Shown here: in pieces, positions 17,611 through 30,245 of the stretch
Layout: every line of letters starts with the position of its first letter
Position numbering within the stretch: the stretch's first letter is position 1
Source: Ramlibacter pinisoli
GTDB lineage: Bacteria; Pseudomonadota; Gammaproteobacteria; Burkholderiales; Burkholderiaceae_C
DNA length: 64,000 nt
Reading direction: 5' to 3'
Assembly (NCBI RefSeq): GCF_009758015.1
Contig: NZ_WSEL01000003.1
Location: 1,860,001-1,924,000 of the forward strand
Position numbers and translations under genes: made by a program
The notes under the pieces: model-generated
What the model was told of the DNA's origin: nothing
The model's database searches: none
The model's input: the letters and a program-made list of their open reading frames with translations, nothing else

Positions 17611-18786
17611 TCAGCCGATCTCGCGGCTGGCGGCCAGGCCGGCCATGAAGGCCTGGCAGCGCGCGAGCTGGTCCAGGCTGACGTACTCGTCCGGCTGGTG
17701 CGCCTGCACGATGCTGCCGGGCCCGCACACCACGGTGGGGATGCCGGCGTTCTTGAACAGCCCGGCCTCGGTGCCGAAGGCCACCAGCGTCGTGCGCGGC
17801 TCGCCCGCCAGCCGCTGGGCCAGCCGGGTGACGGGGTCCTGCTCGGAGCCCAGGAAGCTGGGGATCTCGCAGATGGTCTCGAAGCTGAACCCGGTGCCCG
17901 GCGCCACCGCCTGCATCGCCGGCTCCAGCGTGCGCGCATGCGCCAGCACCTGCTGCTGCATGGCCTGGGCGTCGGCCGTGGGCAGGTCGCGGAACTCGTA
18001 GCGGAACTCGGCGTCGCGCGGCACCACGTTGTCGGCGATGCCGCCGTGGAACTGGCCGACGCTGGCGGTGGAGAACGGCACGTCGAAGCCGGCATAGCGC
18101 GGCTCCTCGCGCTCGAATCCCTCGGCCATGTCGCGCAGCTTGCCGACCAGGCGGGCCGCCATCTCGATCGCGTTGACCGACTGCGGGGTGAGCGAGGAAT
18201 GCGCTTCCTTGCCGCGCACGCAGCAGCGGTAGCGGTACACGCCCTTGTGGGCGATGGCCGGGACCATGCTGGTGGGCTCGCCGACGATGCAGGCCAGCGG
18301 GCGGATGCCGGCATCGCGCAGGTCGGCGATGAGCTCGCGCACGCCGAAGCAGCCGATCTCCTCCTCGTAGCTGAACGCGTAGTGGATGGCGAACGGCGCG
18401 GAGCTGGCCAGGAAGGCCTCGGCCTGCGCCAGCGCGACCGCGATGAAGCTCTTCATGTCGGCCGATCCCCGCCCATAGAGCTTGCCGTCGCGCACCTCGC
18501 CCGACAGCGGATCGACCGACCAGGCCTGCCCGTCCCAGGGCACGGTGTCGGTGTGGCCCGAGAGGATGACGCCGGCCGGCTTGCCCTCGCCCAGGGTGGC
18601 GAACAGGTTGGCCTTGGTCTTGTCGGCGTTGTAGGTGAGGCGGGAGCGCACGCCCAGCTTCTGGAGCTCGTCGCGCACCACATGGATGAGTTCGAGGTTG
18701 CTGTTGGCGCTGACGGTGTTCATGCGCACGAACGATTGCGCGAGCGCCAGCGCGCGGGCTGACAGCGGCGGGAGGGAAGACGGCAT
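17611..18786 (-). CDS. argE: Acetylornithine deacetylase (ArgE-type M20 hydrolase)
   Basis: A 391-residue M20 protein with all metal and catalytic residues in place: SGHTDTVPWDG (zinc His and Asp), GRGSADMKSF (bridging Asp), FSYEEEIGCFG (catalytic Glu), IVGEPTSM (Glu) and AHQPDEYV (last His). It would release acetate from N-acetylornithine in arginine synthesis. The start at ATG 18786 gives the usual N-terminus. ArgE is optional where ArgJ exists, so a broader N-acyl-amino-acid role is possible. Confidence 0.85.
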   Translation of the reverse strand: MPSSLPPLSARALALAQSFVRMNTVSANSNLELIHVVRDELQKLGVRSRLTYNADKTKANLFATLGEGKPAGVILSGHTDTVPWDGQAWSVDPLSGEVRDGKLYGRGSADMKSFIAVALAQAEAFLASSAPFAIHYAFSYEEEIGCFGVRELIADLRDAGIRPLACIVGEPTSMVPAIAHKGVYRYRCCVRGKEAHSSLTPQSVNAIEMAARLVGKLRDMAEGFEREEPRYAGFDVPFSTASVGQFHGGIADNVVPRDAEFRYEFRDLPTADAQAMQQQVLAHARTLEPAMQAVAPGTGFSFETICEIPSFLGSEQDPVTRLAQRLAGEPRTTLVAFGTEAGLFKNAGIPTVVCGPGSIVQAHQPDEYVSLDQLARCQAFMAGLAASREIG

Positions 18787-18871
18787 GGGACGATTTTCGC
18801 GGATAACCCCGCATGCCCAGGGCCACGCCCCCCGGCTAGACTGACCGTTTCGATCCCCGACCAGATCTCCC

Positions 18872-20065
18872 ATGAAAGTCCTCGACTCCATCGTCACCCA
18901 GGCGGCCAGCATCGCCGCCGTGCGCCGTGACATCCACGCCCACCCCGAACTGTGCTTCGAGGAGAACCGTACCGCCGACCTCGTGGCCGCCAAGCTCACC
19001 GAATGGGGCATCCCGGTGCACCGCGGCATGGGCACCACCGGCGTGGTGGGCATCGTGAAGAACGGCAACAGCGCGCGCGCCGTCGGCCTGCGCGCCGACA
19101 TGGACGCCCTGCCGATGCAGGAGTTCAACACCTTCGCCCACGCCAGCCAGCACCCCGGCAAGATGCACGCCTGCGGCCACGACGGCCACACCGCCATGCT
19201 GCTGGCCGCGGCCCAGCACTTCGCGCAGCACCGCAACTTCGACGGCACCGTCTACCTGATCTTCCAGCCGGCCGAGGAAGGCGGCGGCGGTGCGCGCGAG
19301 ATGATCAAGGACGGCCTGTTCGAGAAGTTCCCGATGGAGGCCGTGTTCGGCATGCACAACTGGGCCTTCCCCCAGGTCGGCACCTTCGCCGTCAGCGCCG
19401 GACCGGTCATGGCCTCGTCCAACGAGTTCAGGATCACCATCCGCGGCAAGGGCGGTCACGCCGCCCTGCCCCACACCGGCACCGACCCGGTGCCGATCGC
19501 CTGCCAGATGGTGCAGGCGTTCCAGACCATCATCAGCCGCAACAAGAAGCCGGTCGACGCGGGGGTGATCTCGGTCACCATGATCCACGCCGGCGAGGCC
19601 ACCAACGTCATCCCCGACGCCTGCGAGCTGCAGGGCACGGTGCGCACCTTCACCCTCGAGGTGCTCGACCTGATCGAGCGGCGCATGCAGCAGATCGCCG
19701 AGCACCTGTGCGCCGCCCACGACGCGCAGTGCGAGTTCGAGTTCGTGCGCAACTACCCGCCCACCGTCAACTCGGCGGCCGAGGCCGAGTTCGCCCGCCA
19801 GGTCATGGTGTCCCTGGTCGGCGAGCAGAACGTGCTGGTGCAGGAACCCACCATGGGCGCCGAGGACTTCGCCTACATGCTGCAGGCCAAGCCGGGGGCG
19901 TACTGCTTCATCGGCAACGGCGACGGCAGCCACCGCGACATCGGCCATGGCGGCGGCCCCTGCGTCATCCACAACCCGAGCTACGACTTCAACGACGAGC
20001 TCATCCCGCTGGGCGCCACCTACTGGGTCCGGCTGGCCGAGGCCTGGCTGGCGCAGGAGCGCTGA
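18872..20065 (+). CDS. M20 amidohydrolase (hippurate hydrolase type)
   Basis: A 397-residue protein of the HipO/IAA-amino-acid hydrolase group. RADMDALPMQE, HACGHDGHTAMLLAAA (metal Cys and His), PAEEGGGGAREM and FGMHNW are diagnostic. These enzymes split N-acyl amino acids such as hippurate. Its stop overlaps the next start by one base (TGATG), so it is coupled to the M14-like peptidase. It is divergent from argE across 85 bases. Confidence 0.9.
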   Translation: MKVLDSIVTQAASIAAVRRDIHAHPELCFEENRTADLVAAKLTEWGIPVHRGMGTTGVVGIVKNGNSARAVGLRADMDALPMQEFNTFAHASQHPGKMHACGHDGHTAMLLAAAQHFAQHRNFDGTVYLIFQPAEEGGGGAREMIKDGLFEKFPMEAVFGMHNWAFPQVGTFAVSAGPVMASSNEFRITIRGKGGHAALPHTGTDPVPIACQMVQAFQTIISRNKKPVDAGVISVTMIHAGEATNVIPDACELQGTVRTFTLEVLDLIERRMQQIAEHLCAAHDAQCEFEFVRNYPPTVNSAAEAEFARQVMVSLVGEQNVLVQEPTMGAEDFAYMLQAKPGAYCFIGNGDGSHRDIGHGGGPCVIHNPSYDFNDELIPLGATYWVRLAEAWLAQER

Positions 20066-21156
20066 TGGACCCGGCGGCCTTCTCGACCAGCTACGCGCAG
20101 GCCCGCCAGCGGTTCCTGGAGGCGGCGCAGCAGGCCGGCCTGCCGGTGGAGGGCAAGCGCCACCCCGAGCGCGGCCGCGATGGCGAAGAGCTCGCCATGG
20201 ACGTCGCCCGCGACGGCGAGCCCGGCGCGGAGCGTGTGCTGGTGCTGTCCAGCGGCTGCCACGGCGTCGAGGGCTACTGCGGCAGCGGGGTGCAGGTGAC
20301 GGCCCTGCGCGATGCGGCGTGGCGCGAGTACGCGCGCAGTCGCGGCGTCGCCGTGCTCTACGTGCATGCGCTCAACCCGTACGGCTTCTCTCACACCCGG
20401 CGCACGACGCACGAGAACGTCGACCTGAACCGCAACTTCCACGATTTCAGCCGTCCGCTGCCGGCCAACCCGGCCTATCGCGAGCTGCACCCGCTGCTGC
20501 TGCCGGACCAGTGGCCGCCGGCGCCGGCCACCGAGCAGCGCCTGATGGCCTGGATGCAGCAGCACGGCCAGGCAGCGTTCCAGGCCGCCATCTCCAGCGG
20601 CCAGTACGAGTTCCCGCAGGGCATGTACTTCGGCGGCACCGCGCCCACCTGGAGCAACCTGACGCTGCGCGAGGCGCTGCGCGCGCACGGGCGGCGGGCG
20701 GCACGCATCGCCTGGATCGACTTCCACACCGGCCTGGGCCCCAGCGGCCTGGGCGAGCGCATCTACGCCGGCCCGGACGATGCCGCCCAGGTGGCGCGCG
20801 TGCGCAGCTGGTGGGACGGTGGCGGCAAGACGCCCGTGACCTCGATCTACGACGGCTCGTCGACCTCCGCCAAGCTCACCGGGATGATGTGGTCGTGCGT
20901 GGCCGACGAGTGCCCGCAGGCCGAGTACAGCGGCATCGCGCTGGAATACGGCACCCAGCCGCTGCTGCAGGTGCTGCAGGCGCTGCGCGCCGAGCACTGG
21001 CTGCACCTGCACCCGGAAGCGCCGCCGGCGCAGGCCGCCGCCATCCGGCAGCAGCTGCTGGAGGCGTTCTACACCGACACGCCCGAGTGGCGGCAGCGCA
21101 TCCTGGAGCAGGCGCGCGAGGCGATGGTGCAGGCGGTCGACGGCCTGGCCGGCTGA
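20065..21156 (+). CDS. DUF2817 family M14-like peptidase
   Basis: A 363-residue protein. SSGCHGVEGYCGSGVQ (about residue 70) provides the HxxE zinc ligands, ENVDLNRNFHDF the substrate-binding Asn-Arg, and WIDFHTGLGPSGLGE the third zinc His; a later Glu in IALEYGTQP could be the catalytic base. This is the DUF2817 branch of the carboxypeptidase fold. It is translationally coupled to the M20 amidohydrolase, which suggests paired peptide or N-acyl-amino-acid breakdown (inference). Confidence 0.83.
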   Translation: MDPAAFSTSYAQARQRFLEAAQQAGLPVEGKRHPERGRDGEELAMDVARDGEPGAERVLVLSSGCHGVEGYCGSGVQVTALRDAAWREYARSRGVAVLYVHALNPYGFSHTRRTTHENVDLNRNFHDFSRPLPANPAYRELHPLLLPDQWPPAPATEQRLMAWMQQHGQAAFQAAISSGQYEFPQGMYFGGTAPTWSNLTLREALRAHGRRAARIAWIDFHTGLGPSGLGERIYAGPDDAAQVARVRSWWDGGGKTPVTSIYDGSSTSAKLTGMMWSCVADECPQAEYSGIALEYGTQPLLQVLQALRAEHWLHLHPEAPPAQAAAIRQQLLEAFYTDTPEWRQRILEQAREAMVQAVDGLAG

Positions 21157-21168
21157 CCGCCGGCGCGC

Positions 21169-22373
<1,205 letters not shown>

Positions 22374-22421
22374 ACAGAACCGGCCGGTCACTCGGCCAGC
22401 GGCATCGGACAAAGGCAGGAC

Positions 22422-24314
22422 GTGGGGACGATCGGCTGCAAGGCATGGCAGGGCGCGGAAAGCCTTCGGGCGGCGGTGGCCGGCTGCGCCGTCGCGTTCG
22501 GCCTGCTGCACGCCGGCGACGCGGCCGCCCTGTCGCTGGGACGCCTGCAAGGCGCGCCCACCATCGGCCAGCGGCTGCAGCTGACCATCCCCTTCACGAT
22601 CGCGGCAGGCGAAGAGGCGCCCTGCGTGCGCGCCGACCTGCAGCAGGGCGACGGGCCCGCCAGCCGTCTCGACTGGCGCATCGACTTCCTGGACGACGAG
22701 CGCCGCCTGCTGCGCCTGGACTCCCCGCAGCCGGTGGCCGAGCCCGTGCTCACCGTCAACCTGACCCTGGGGTGCGCCCAGACGCTGGCGCGCGGCTTCG
22801 TGCTGCTGGCCGATCCGCCGGCGGCCACGCGCGAGTCGTTCCCCCTGCCGGCGCGGCCGGTCCCGCCGGCCGCGCCGGTGCGCAAGGTCGATGGCTGGAA
22901 CTTCGAGGCCGACCTGGGCCAATCCTCGCGGGCCGCAGTGGCCCCGGCGCTGCCGCCCGCCACCCGCAAGACGGCCCGCCCGGCTGCCCACCCGCAGGCG
23001 CCGGCCCGCAGCGGCCCGGCCGCCGGCCGTCCCCGCCTGAGCCTGGAACTGCTGGACGTCGCGATCGACCAGGCGGCCCCGCTCAAGCCGTCCGGCACCC
23101 TGGCGGCCCCCGGCCAGCCCGGCGCACTGCCGCGCGCCGAAGCGGCCGCGGCCTGGCAGGCGCTGCGCACGCCGCCGACGCCCGAGGTGGCCCAGGCGCT
23201 GCAGGCGGCCAACGAGGCCGAGTTGCGGCAACTGCGCGGGCTGGCGCAGCGCCAGTCCGACCAGCTGAACAAGCTGGAGCACGAACGCGACCTCATCCGC
23301 GACATCGTGGCGGCCCTGGCCGGCGCCATCGCGCTCGGCCTGGGCGTGCTGCTCTGGCGCCGCGCGCGCGAGACGCGCCAGGCGGCCTGGTGGGACGACG
23401 AGCAGGAACGCGACCGCCAACCGCTGCGCGCGGCCCCTCCCCCGCCTGCGCCGGCGCCGCCGCCGGAGGACGTCGACAGCGGCTGGAGCGAGATGGGAGC
23501 GTCGCAGGTCTCCTCGCAGCCGGCCACCCTGCGCGTGGGCCTGGCGACGTTGCCGGACCCGACCACGGCACCGGTGGCCGCCCCCGCGGCCGGCTTCGGC
23601 GACAGCGTGCTGGGACGCGGCCGCCTGCCCAGCGCGGAGGAACTGCTGGACGTGCAGGAGCGCGCCAACTTCTTCATGGCGATCAACCAGCACGACCAGG
23701 CCATCGAGCTGCTGGAGACGCGGCTGCTGGAGCACTACGGCACCAGCCCCTTCCTCTGGCTGGACCTGCTGGACCTGTGCCGCACGCTGGACCGGCCGGA
23801 CGACTACGAGCGCGTGCGCCGGCGATTCCAGCGGGCGTTCGCCGCCCGGCTGCCGGCCTTCGAGGCGCCGCCGGAGCACTCCGAGGGCCTGGAGCGCTAC
23901 CCGCGCGCGCTCTCGCGCATCGCGTTGCTGTGGCCCACCCAGAAGGTGCTGCAGGAGATCGAGAAGTCGCTGTTCGCGGCGCCCGCCGACGGCGCGATCC
24001 AGTTCGACCTGGAGGCCTCGCGCGAACTGCTGCTGCTCTACAGCATTGCCAGCGAGGTGGTGGAAGCGGACGCCTCGCTGTCCCTGCCGGGCGTGGGCGA
24101 AGTGCCGCCGGACGAGGAGACGCTGGCCACGCAGCCGGTGCCGCTGATCGACCTCGACCTGAACGAGCCCGAGACCGTCGTGGCGCACGGGCTGGACCTC
24201 GACGTCGATTTCACCGCCCTGGAGTCGCCCCCACCTGCCGCGGCTTCCGCCGCGCCGCCGCTGCCGTCGCTCGACCTCGATCTCGACGCGCTGGTGCCGG
24301 GACGCTTCCGCTGA
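22422..24314 (+). CDS. FimV-like membrane protein with TPR-like C-terminus
   Basis: A 630-residue protein starting at GTG 22422. A signal-like stretch (to about residue 36) is followed by LSLGRLQGAPTIGQRLQLTI, similar to the FimV N-terminal periplasmic domain. A Pro/Ala-rich linker and a single membrane helix (about residues 290-312) precede a cytoplasmic part with a TPR-like block LDVQERANFFMAINQHDQAI. FimV-type proteins organise polar assemblies and type IV pili; the usual LysM domain is not evident. The role here is inferred from architecture only. Confidence 0.65.
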   Translation: MGTIGCKAWQGAESLRAAVAGCAVAFGLLHAGDAAALSLGRLQGAPTIGQRLQLTIPFTIAAGEEAPCVRADLQQGDGPASRLDWRIDFLDDERRLLRLDSPQPVAEPVLTVNLTLGCAQTLARGFVLLADPPAATRESFPLPARPVPPAAPVRKVDGWNFEADLGQSSRAAVAPALPPATRKTARPAAHPQAPARSGPAAGRPRLSLELLDVAIDQAAPLKPSGTLAAPGQPGALPRAEAAAAWQALRTPPTPEVAQALQAANEAELRQLRGLAQRQSDQLNKLEHERDLIRDIVAALAGAIALGLGVLLWRRARETRQAAWWDDEQERDRQPLRAAPPPPAPAPPPEDVDSGWSEMGASQVSSQPATLRVGLATLPDPTTAPVAAPAAGFGDSVLGRGRLPSAEELLDVQERANFFMAINQHDQAIELLETRLLEHYGTSPFLWLDLLDLCRTLDRPDDYERVRRRFQRAFAARLPAFEAPPEHSEGLERYPRALSRIALLWPTQKVLQEIEKSLFAAPADGAIQFDLEASRELLLLYSIASEVVEADASLSLPGVGEVPPDEETLATQPVPLIDLDLNEPETVVAHGLDLDVDFTALESPPPAAASAAPPLPSLDLDLDALVPGRFR

Positions 24315-24327
24315 CAGGGCCGCCGCC

Positions 24328-24711
24328 ATGCTCCGCCTCCCGCCGCTGCGTCCCTTCGCCCTCCTCCTGGCCTGCGCCTGCCAGCTCGGCCCGGCCCTGG
24401 CCGGCTGGGACAGCTACGGCGAGAGCGAGACCGGCAGCTACTACTGGGATCGCAGCACGCTGCAGACCGACGGCGACCGCCGCCGCGTCTGGCGGCTGTT
24501 CGAGCTGAAGCAGGCCGGCGCCGACGGCGTGCAGTCGGGCAAGGCGCTGATCGAGTTCAGCTGCAAGGACGGCACCTACCGCTACCTGCGCACGCTGTAC
24601 TACGCCGACAGGCAGGGCCGCGGCCGCTACCTGGGCGGGGCCAAGGAACAGCCCGCCGAGCCGATCGCCCCCGGCAGCACGATCGGCGTCCTGGCCCGGT
24701 CGGTCTGTTGA
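24328..24711 (+). CDS. Surface-adhesin-E-like secreted protein
   Basis: A 127-residue protein with a signal peptide (MLRLPPLRPFALLLACACQL, cut near ALAG). The mature part WDSYGESETGSYYWDRSTLQ with VWRLFELKQ and FSCKDGTYRYL resembles the small surface-adhesin E domain found in many betaproteobacterial secreted proteins. It begins 13 bases after the FimV-like gene and is probably co-transcribed with it. The function is unknown. Confidence 0.7.
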   Translation: MLRLPPLRPFALLLACACQLGPALAGWDSYGESETGSYYWDRSTLQTDGDRRRVWRLFELKQAGADGVQSGKALIEFSCKDGTYRYLRTLYYADRQGRGRYLGGAKEQPAEPIAPGSTIGVLARSVC

Positions 24712-24733
24712 GCCGCGACGACGGCGCCGGCCC

Positions 24734-25453
24734 ATGCCCACGCTGCACGCCTTCGTGATCTCCTGGCCCGGCCAGGAGGACAACGCCGCCGGCATCGCGC
24801 AGCAGGCCCGCATTGCCGCCGAGCACGTGACGGTGATCCATTCCTGCCGCGACGACCTCCCGCTGCCGGACCGGCCCGACTGGGTGCAATTGCCGGACGC
24901 CCATTTCTACGGCGAGAAGTACCGTCGCTCGCTGGCGCTGAACCAGGGCGAGGTCATGCTGCACATCCATGCGGACACCCGGTGCGCCGACTGGGCGGCG
25001 CTGGTGCGGCGCTGCCGCCAGGCCTACCTGCAGGTGCCCACCCTGGGCGTCTGGGGCGCCAACACCGAATTCACGCCGTTCCACTTCGACGAGGTGCGCA
25101 TCGGCGCCGAAGGCGATCACGACCTGGTGCCCGTGGCACAGACCGATTCCGTCGTCTGGAGCGTGTCGGCGCCGGTGATGGCGCGCCTGCGCCATCTCGA
25201 CTTCTCGCCCATCCCGCTGGGCTGGGGCATCGACTGGGCGGCCATCGCGTACAGCCTCGCGCACGGCCTGCTGGTCGTGCGCGACCGGCAGGCGGTCGTC
25301 CAGCACCCGCAGGGCAGCGGCTACGACCGCCTGCTCGCCAGCCGCCAGATGGTGGCCTTCCTCGCCCAGCTGGCACCCGCCGAGCGGGTCGCGCTCGAAC
25401 TGGCGTCCAGCTATGTCTCGCATCGCCGCATGCTGCTGGGCCGGGCGCCCTGA
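24734..25453 (+). CDS. Glycosyltransferase-like protein of unknown role
   Basis: A 239-residue protein without signal peptide. HAFVISWPGQEDNAAGIAQQ at the start and MLHIHADTRCADWA (about residue 78, where GT-A enzymes place their DxD) suggest a GT2-like nucleotide-sugar fold; VWGANTEFTPFHFD and WGIDWAAIAYSLAHG follow. The Asp-x-Asp is not exact. It ends the plus-strand group begun at 22422 and meets the BMP operon tail to tail. Confidence 0.6.
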   Translation: MPTLHAFVISWPGQEDNAAGIAQQARIAAEHVTVIHSCRDDLPLPDRPDWVQLPDAHFYGEKYRRSLALNQGEVMLHIHADTRCADWAALVRRCRQAYLQVPTLGVWGANTEFTPFHFDEVRIGAEGDHDLVPVAQTDSVVWSVSAPVMARLRHLDFSPIPLGWGIDWAAIAYSLAHGLLVVRDRQAVVQHPQGSGYDRLLASRQMVAFLAQLAPAERVALELASSYVSHRRMLLGRAP

Positions 25454-25460
25454 GCCCATG

Positions 25461-25485
25461 AAAAAGGCCGCCCGCAGGCGGCCTT
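25461..25485 (-). terminator. Rho-independent terminator of the BMP transporter operon
   Basis: Read on the minus strand, a 9-bp perfect stem AAGGCCGCC / GGCGGCCTT with a 4-base loop (25485-25464) runs into TTTTT. It lies 33 bases beyond the stop of the binding-protein gene at 25519. Confidence 0.88.
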
Positions 25486-25518
25486 GGGATCGACGGGCGC
25501 GCAGCGCCCGCTGCGGGC

Positions 25519-26676
25519 TTACTTCTTCTCGCCCGGAACCTTGCCTTCCACGCCCTTGACGTAGAAGTTGACGCCGCCCAGGAACTTGTCGTCGGCGACG
25601 GCGTCCTTGGCCAGCACTTCCTTGCCGGTGTTGTCGGCCAGCGGGCCCTTCCAGATCGCGAAGCTGCCGTCCTTCAGGCCGGCCTTGACCTCGTCGAGCT
25701 TCTTCTTGGCGGCGTCCGGCACGTCGGCGGCCACCGAGACGAAGTCGATCGCGCCTTCCTTGACGCCCCACCAGCTCTGGCCGGTGGACCACTTGCCCTC
25801 GAGCGCGTCGCGCACGGCCTTGGTGTAGTACGGGGCCCAGTTGATGACCGCCGAGCCCAGGTGGGCCTTGGGGCCGTAGGCGGTCATGTCGCTGTCCCAG
25901 CCGAAGGCGCGCTTGTTCATCTTCTCGGCCGTCTGCAGCACGGCCGACGAGTCGGTGTTCTGCATCAGCACGTCGGCGCCGCCGTTGATCAGCGAGGTGG
26001 CCGCCTCGGTCTCCTTGGGCGGGTTGAACCACTCGCCGACCCAGACCACGCGCGTCTTGACCTGGGGGTTCACCGACTGGGCGCCCAGGGTGAAGCTGTT
26101 GATGTTGCGGATGACCTCGGGGATGGGCACCGAGCCCACCACGCCCAGGGTGTTCGACTTGGTCATGCTGCCGGCGATGACGCCGGCCATGTACGCGCCT
26201 TCGTAGGTGCGGCTGTCGTAGGTGCGCAGATTCTCGGCCGTCTTGTAGCCGGTGGCGTGCTCGAACTTCACGTCCTTGCTGTCGGCGGCCACCTTGAGCA
26301 TCGGCTCCATGTAGCCGAAGGTGGTGCCGAAGATCAGCTTGTTGCCCTGGCCCACCATGTCGCGCATCACGCGCTCGGCGTCGGCCGACTCGGGCACCTT
26401 CTCGACGAAGGTGGTGACGATCTTGTCGCCGAATTCCTTCTCGACCGCCTTGCGGCCGTTGTCGTGGGCGAAGGTCCAGCCGCCGTCGCCCACCGGGCCG
26501 ACGTAGGCGAAGGCGATCTTCAGCGGCTCGGCCTTGGGGGCCGCTGCCGGCGCGGCGGCAGCGGGCGCCGGGGCCGGCGCCGGTTCTTCCTTCTTGCCGC
26601 AGCCGGCCAGGGTGGCGGCGGCCAGCGCCGACAGGGCCGCCACTTGCAGCAGCGAGCGTTTGTTCAGGTCAGTCAT
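25519..26676 (-). CDS. BMP family ABC transporter substrate-binding lipoprotein
   Basis: A 385-residue lipoprotein with lipobox LAGC-G near residue 25 and an Ala/Pro linker. KIAFAYVGPVGDGGWTFAHD and DVLMQNTDSSAVLQTAEKMN are typical of the Bmp/PnrA family, which binds purine nucleosides or bases. It follows two permeases and an ATPase and ends at a strong terminator. Being next to LysR and xdhAB makes purine uptake the likely role. Confidence 0.9.
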   Translation of the reverse strand: MTDLNKRSLLQVAALSALAAATLAGCGKKEEPAPAPAPAAAAPAAAPKAEPLKIAFAYVGPVGDGGWTFAHDNGRKAVEKEFGDKIVTTFVEKVPESADAERVMRDMVGQGNKLIFGTTFGYMEPMLKVAADSKDVKFEHATGYKTAENLRTYDSRTYEGAYMAGVIAGSMTKSNTLGVVGSVPIPEVIRNINSFTLGAQSVNPQVKTRVVWVGEWFNPPKETEAATSLINGGADVLMQNTDSSAVLQTAEKMNKRAFGWDSDMTAYGPKAHLGSAVINWAPYYTKAVRDALEGKWSTGQSWWGVKEGAIDFVSVAADVPDAAKKKLDEVKAGLKDGSFAIWKGPLADNTGKEVLAKDAVADDKFLGGVNFYVKGVEGKVPGEKK

Positions 26677-26714
26677 AGGTCCTCTGGGTCGGGAATGCAC
26701 GGGAAAACGGCAAA

Positions 26715-27635
26715 TTATGAGCCGGGGTAGAACGGCTTTCCAAGCGAGGCCGGCATGTTGATCCGGATCCAGGCCGGGTTGCGCGAGATCAGGGCCAGCA
26801 CCACGATGGTGGCCAGGTAGGGCAGCATGGTGAGGAACTGGCTGGGAACCTCCACCCCGGTGCCCTGCAGGTGGAACTGCAGCATCGTCACGCCTCCGAA
26901 GAGGTAGGCGCCCAGCAGCACGCGGGCCGGGCGCCAGGTGGCGAAGGTGGTGAGCGCCAGCGCGATCCAGCCGCGGCCGGCCACCATGCCCTCCACCCAC
27001 AGCGGCGTGTAGATGGTCACCAGGTAGGCGCCGGCCAGGCCGCACAGCGCGCCGCCGGCCACCACGGCGGCCAGGCGGATGCGCCGCACCGGGTAGCCGA
27101 GCGCGTGGGCTGACTCCGGCGATTCACCGACCGAGCGCAGCACCAGGCCGGCCCGCGAGCGGTACAGGAACCAGACCAGGAACAGCACCAGCGCGACGGC
27201 CAGGTAGGCCACCGGGTGCTGGCGGAACAGCGCCGGCCCCAGCACCGGGATGTCGGCCAGCCCGGGGATGGCGAACTGCGGCCGCTCGGGCAGCTTCTCC
27301 TGCACGTACTTGATGCCGGCGAAGGCGGAGAAGCCGGCCCCGAACAGGCTCAGCGCCAGCCCGGTGGCGTACTGGTTGGTGTTGAGCCAGATGACCAGCA
27401 CGCCGAACACCGCCGCCAGCAGCGCCGCCGCGCCCATGCCGGCCAGGAAGCCGAGCAGGTCGCTGCCGGTGTGGACCACGGTCACGAAGGCGGCCAGCGC
27501 GGCGCACAGCATCAGCCCCTCGGCGCCCAGGTTCACGATGCCGGCCTTCTCGTTGACCAGCAGCCCGAGCGCGGCCAGCGCCAGCACGGTGCCGGCGTTC
27601 AGCGTCGCGGCGGCCAGGAGTGCGTAGCTTTCCAT
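26715..27635 (-). CDS. ABC transporter permease (nucleoside/purine type)
   Basis: A 306-residue polytopic protein with about eight helices. LGLLVNEKAGIVNLGAEGLM is the signature of BPD_transp_2 permeases paired with BMP proteins (NupQ/YufQ-like). It is the second of two permeases in the operon; 41 bases separate it from the first. It forms the inner-membrane channel with the 27677 product. Confidence 0.9.
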   Translation of the reverse strand: MESYALLAAATLNAGTVLALAALGLLVNEKAGIVNLGAEGLMLCAALAAFVTVVHTGSDLLGFLAGMGAAALLAAVFGVLVIWLNTNQYATGLALSLFGAGFSAFAGIKYVQEKLPERPQFAIPGLADIPVLGPALFRQHPVAYLAVALVLFLVWFLYRSRAGLVLRSVGESPESAHALGYPVRRIRLAAVVAGGALCGLAGAYLVTIYTPLWVEGMVAGRGWIALALTTFATWRPARVLLGAYLFGGVTMLQFHLQGTGVEVPSQFLTMLPYLATIVVLALISRNPAWIRINMPASLGKPFYPGS

Positions 27636-27676
27636 TTACCGGACCTCCGAAGGGAGCGGGCTCACGTAGCCGCGGT

Positions 27677-28727
27677 TCATGCCGGCCTCCTGGACAACCG
27701 CACCCGGTAGGCGATCAGGGTGTCGCAGGCCAGCAGGGTGAACAGCAGCAGGCCCTGGAACACGCCGGTGAGGGACTTGGGCAGGCCCAGGCGCGACTGC
27801 GCGAGTTCGCCGCCGATGTAGAACATGCTCATGAGGACGGCCGAGAACACCATGCCGAGCGGGTGCAGGCGGCCGACGAAGGCGACGATGATGGCGGCGA
27901 AGCCGTAGCCGGCCGGCACGTAGGGGGTGAGTTGGCCGATCGGGCCGGCCACTTCCAGCGCCCCCGCCAGCCCGGCCGCCCCGCCCGACACCAGCAGCGC
28001 CAGCCAGAGCGCCCGGCGCGAGGAGAAGCCGGCGTAGCGCGCCGCCGCCGGCGCCAGCCCGCCGACCTGCTGGGCGAAGCCGGCGCGGGTGCGGAACAGG
28101 AACACCCACAAGGCCCCGGCGCCCAGCAGCGCGAGGACCAGCCCGATGCTCACGCGCGAGCCCGTCATCAGGCGCGGGATGCGGGTCACGGCCTCGAAGG
28201 TCTTGGTCTGCGGGAAGTTGTAGCCGCCCGGGTCCTTCCAGGGCCCGAACACCAGCCAGAACAGCAGCTGCTCGGCGACGTACACCAGCATCAGGCTGAC
28301 CAGGATCTCGCTGGCATTGAAGCGGTCGCGCAGCAGCGCCGTGATCGACGCCCAGGCCATGCCGCCGGCCACGCCGGCCAGCAGGATGGCGATGACGATC
28401 CAGCGCCCGGTGTCCTTGCCGGCCAGCAGGGCCACGCCGCCGGCGGCGATGGCGCCCAGCACGAACTGGCCCTCGGCGCCGATGTTCCAGACGTTGGAGC
28501 GGAAGCACACCGCCAGCCCAAGCGCCACCAGCAGCAGCGGCGTGGCCTTGACCATCAGCTCGCCGAGCGCGTAGGCCGACTTGACCGGCTCCCAGAAGAA
28601 CACCTGCAGGCCGCGCACCGGGTCCTTGCCCAGGGCGACGAACAGCAGGGAGCCGATGACCACCGTGAGGGCCAGCGCCAGCAGCGGCGAGCCGACGCTC
28701 CACAGCCGCGACGCCTCGGGGCGCGGT

Positions 28728-28741
<14 letters not shown>
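27677..28741 (-). CDS. ABC transporter permease (nucleoside/purine type)
   Basis: A 354-residue polytopic protein. VCFRSNVWNIGAEGQFVLGA and GFAAIIVAFVGRLHPLGMV are conserved in the YufP/NupP-like permeases of BMP systems. Its start overlaps the ATPase stop by 14 bases, showing tight coupling. Confidence 0.9.
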
Positions 28742-30241
<1,500 letters not shown>

Positions 30242-30245
<4 letters not shown>
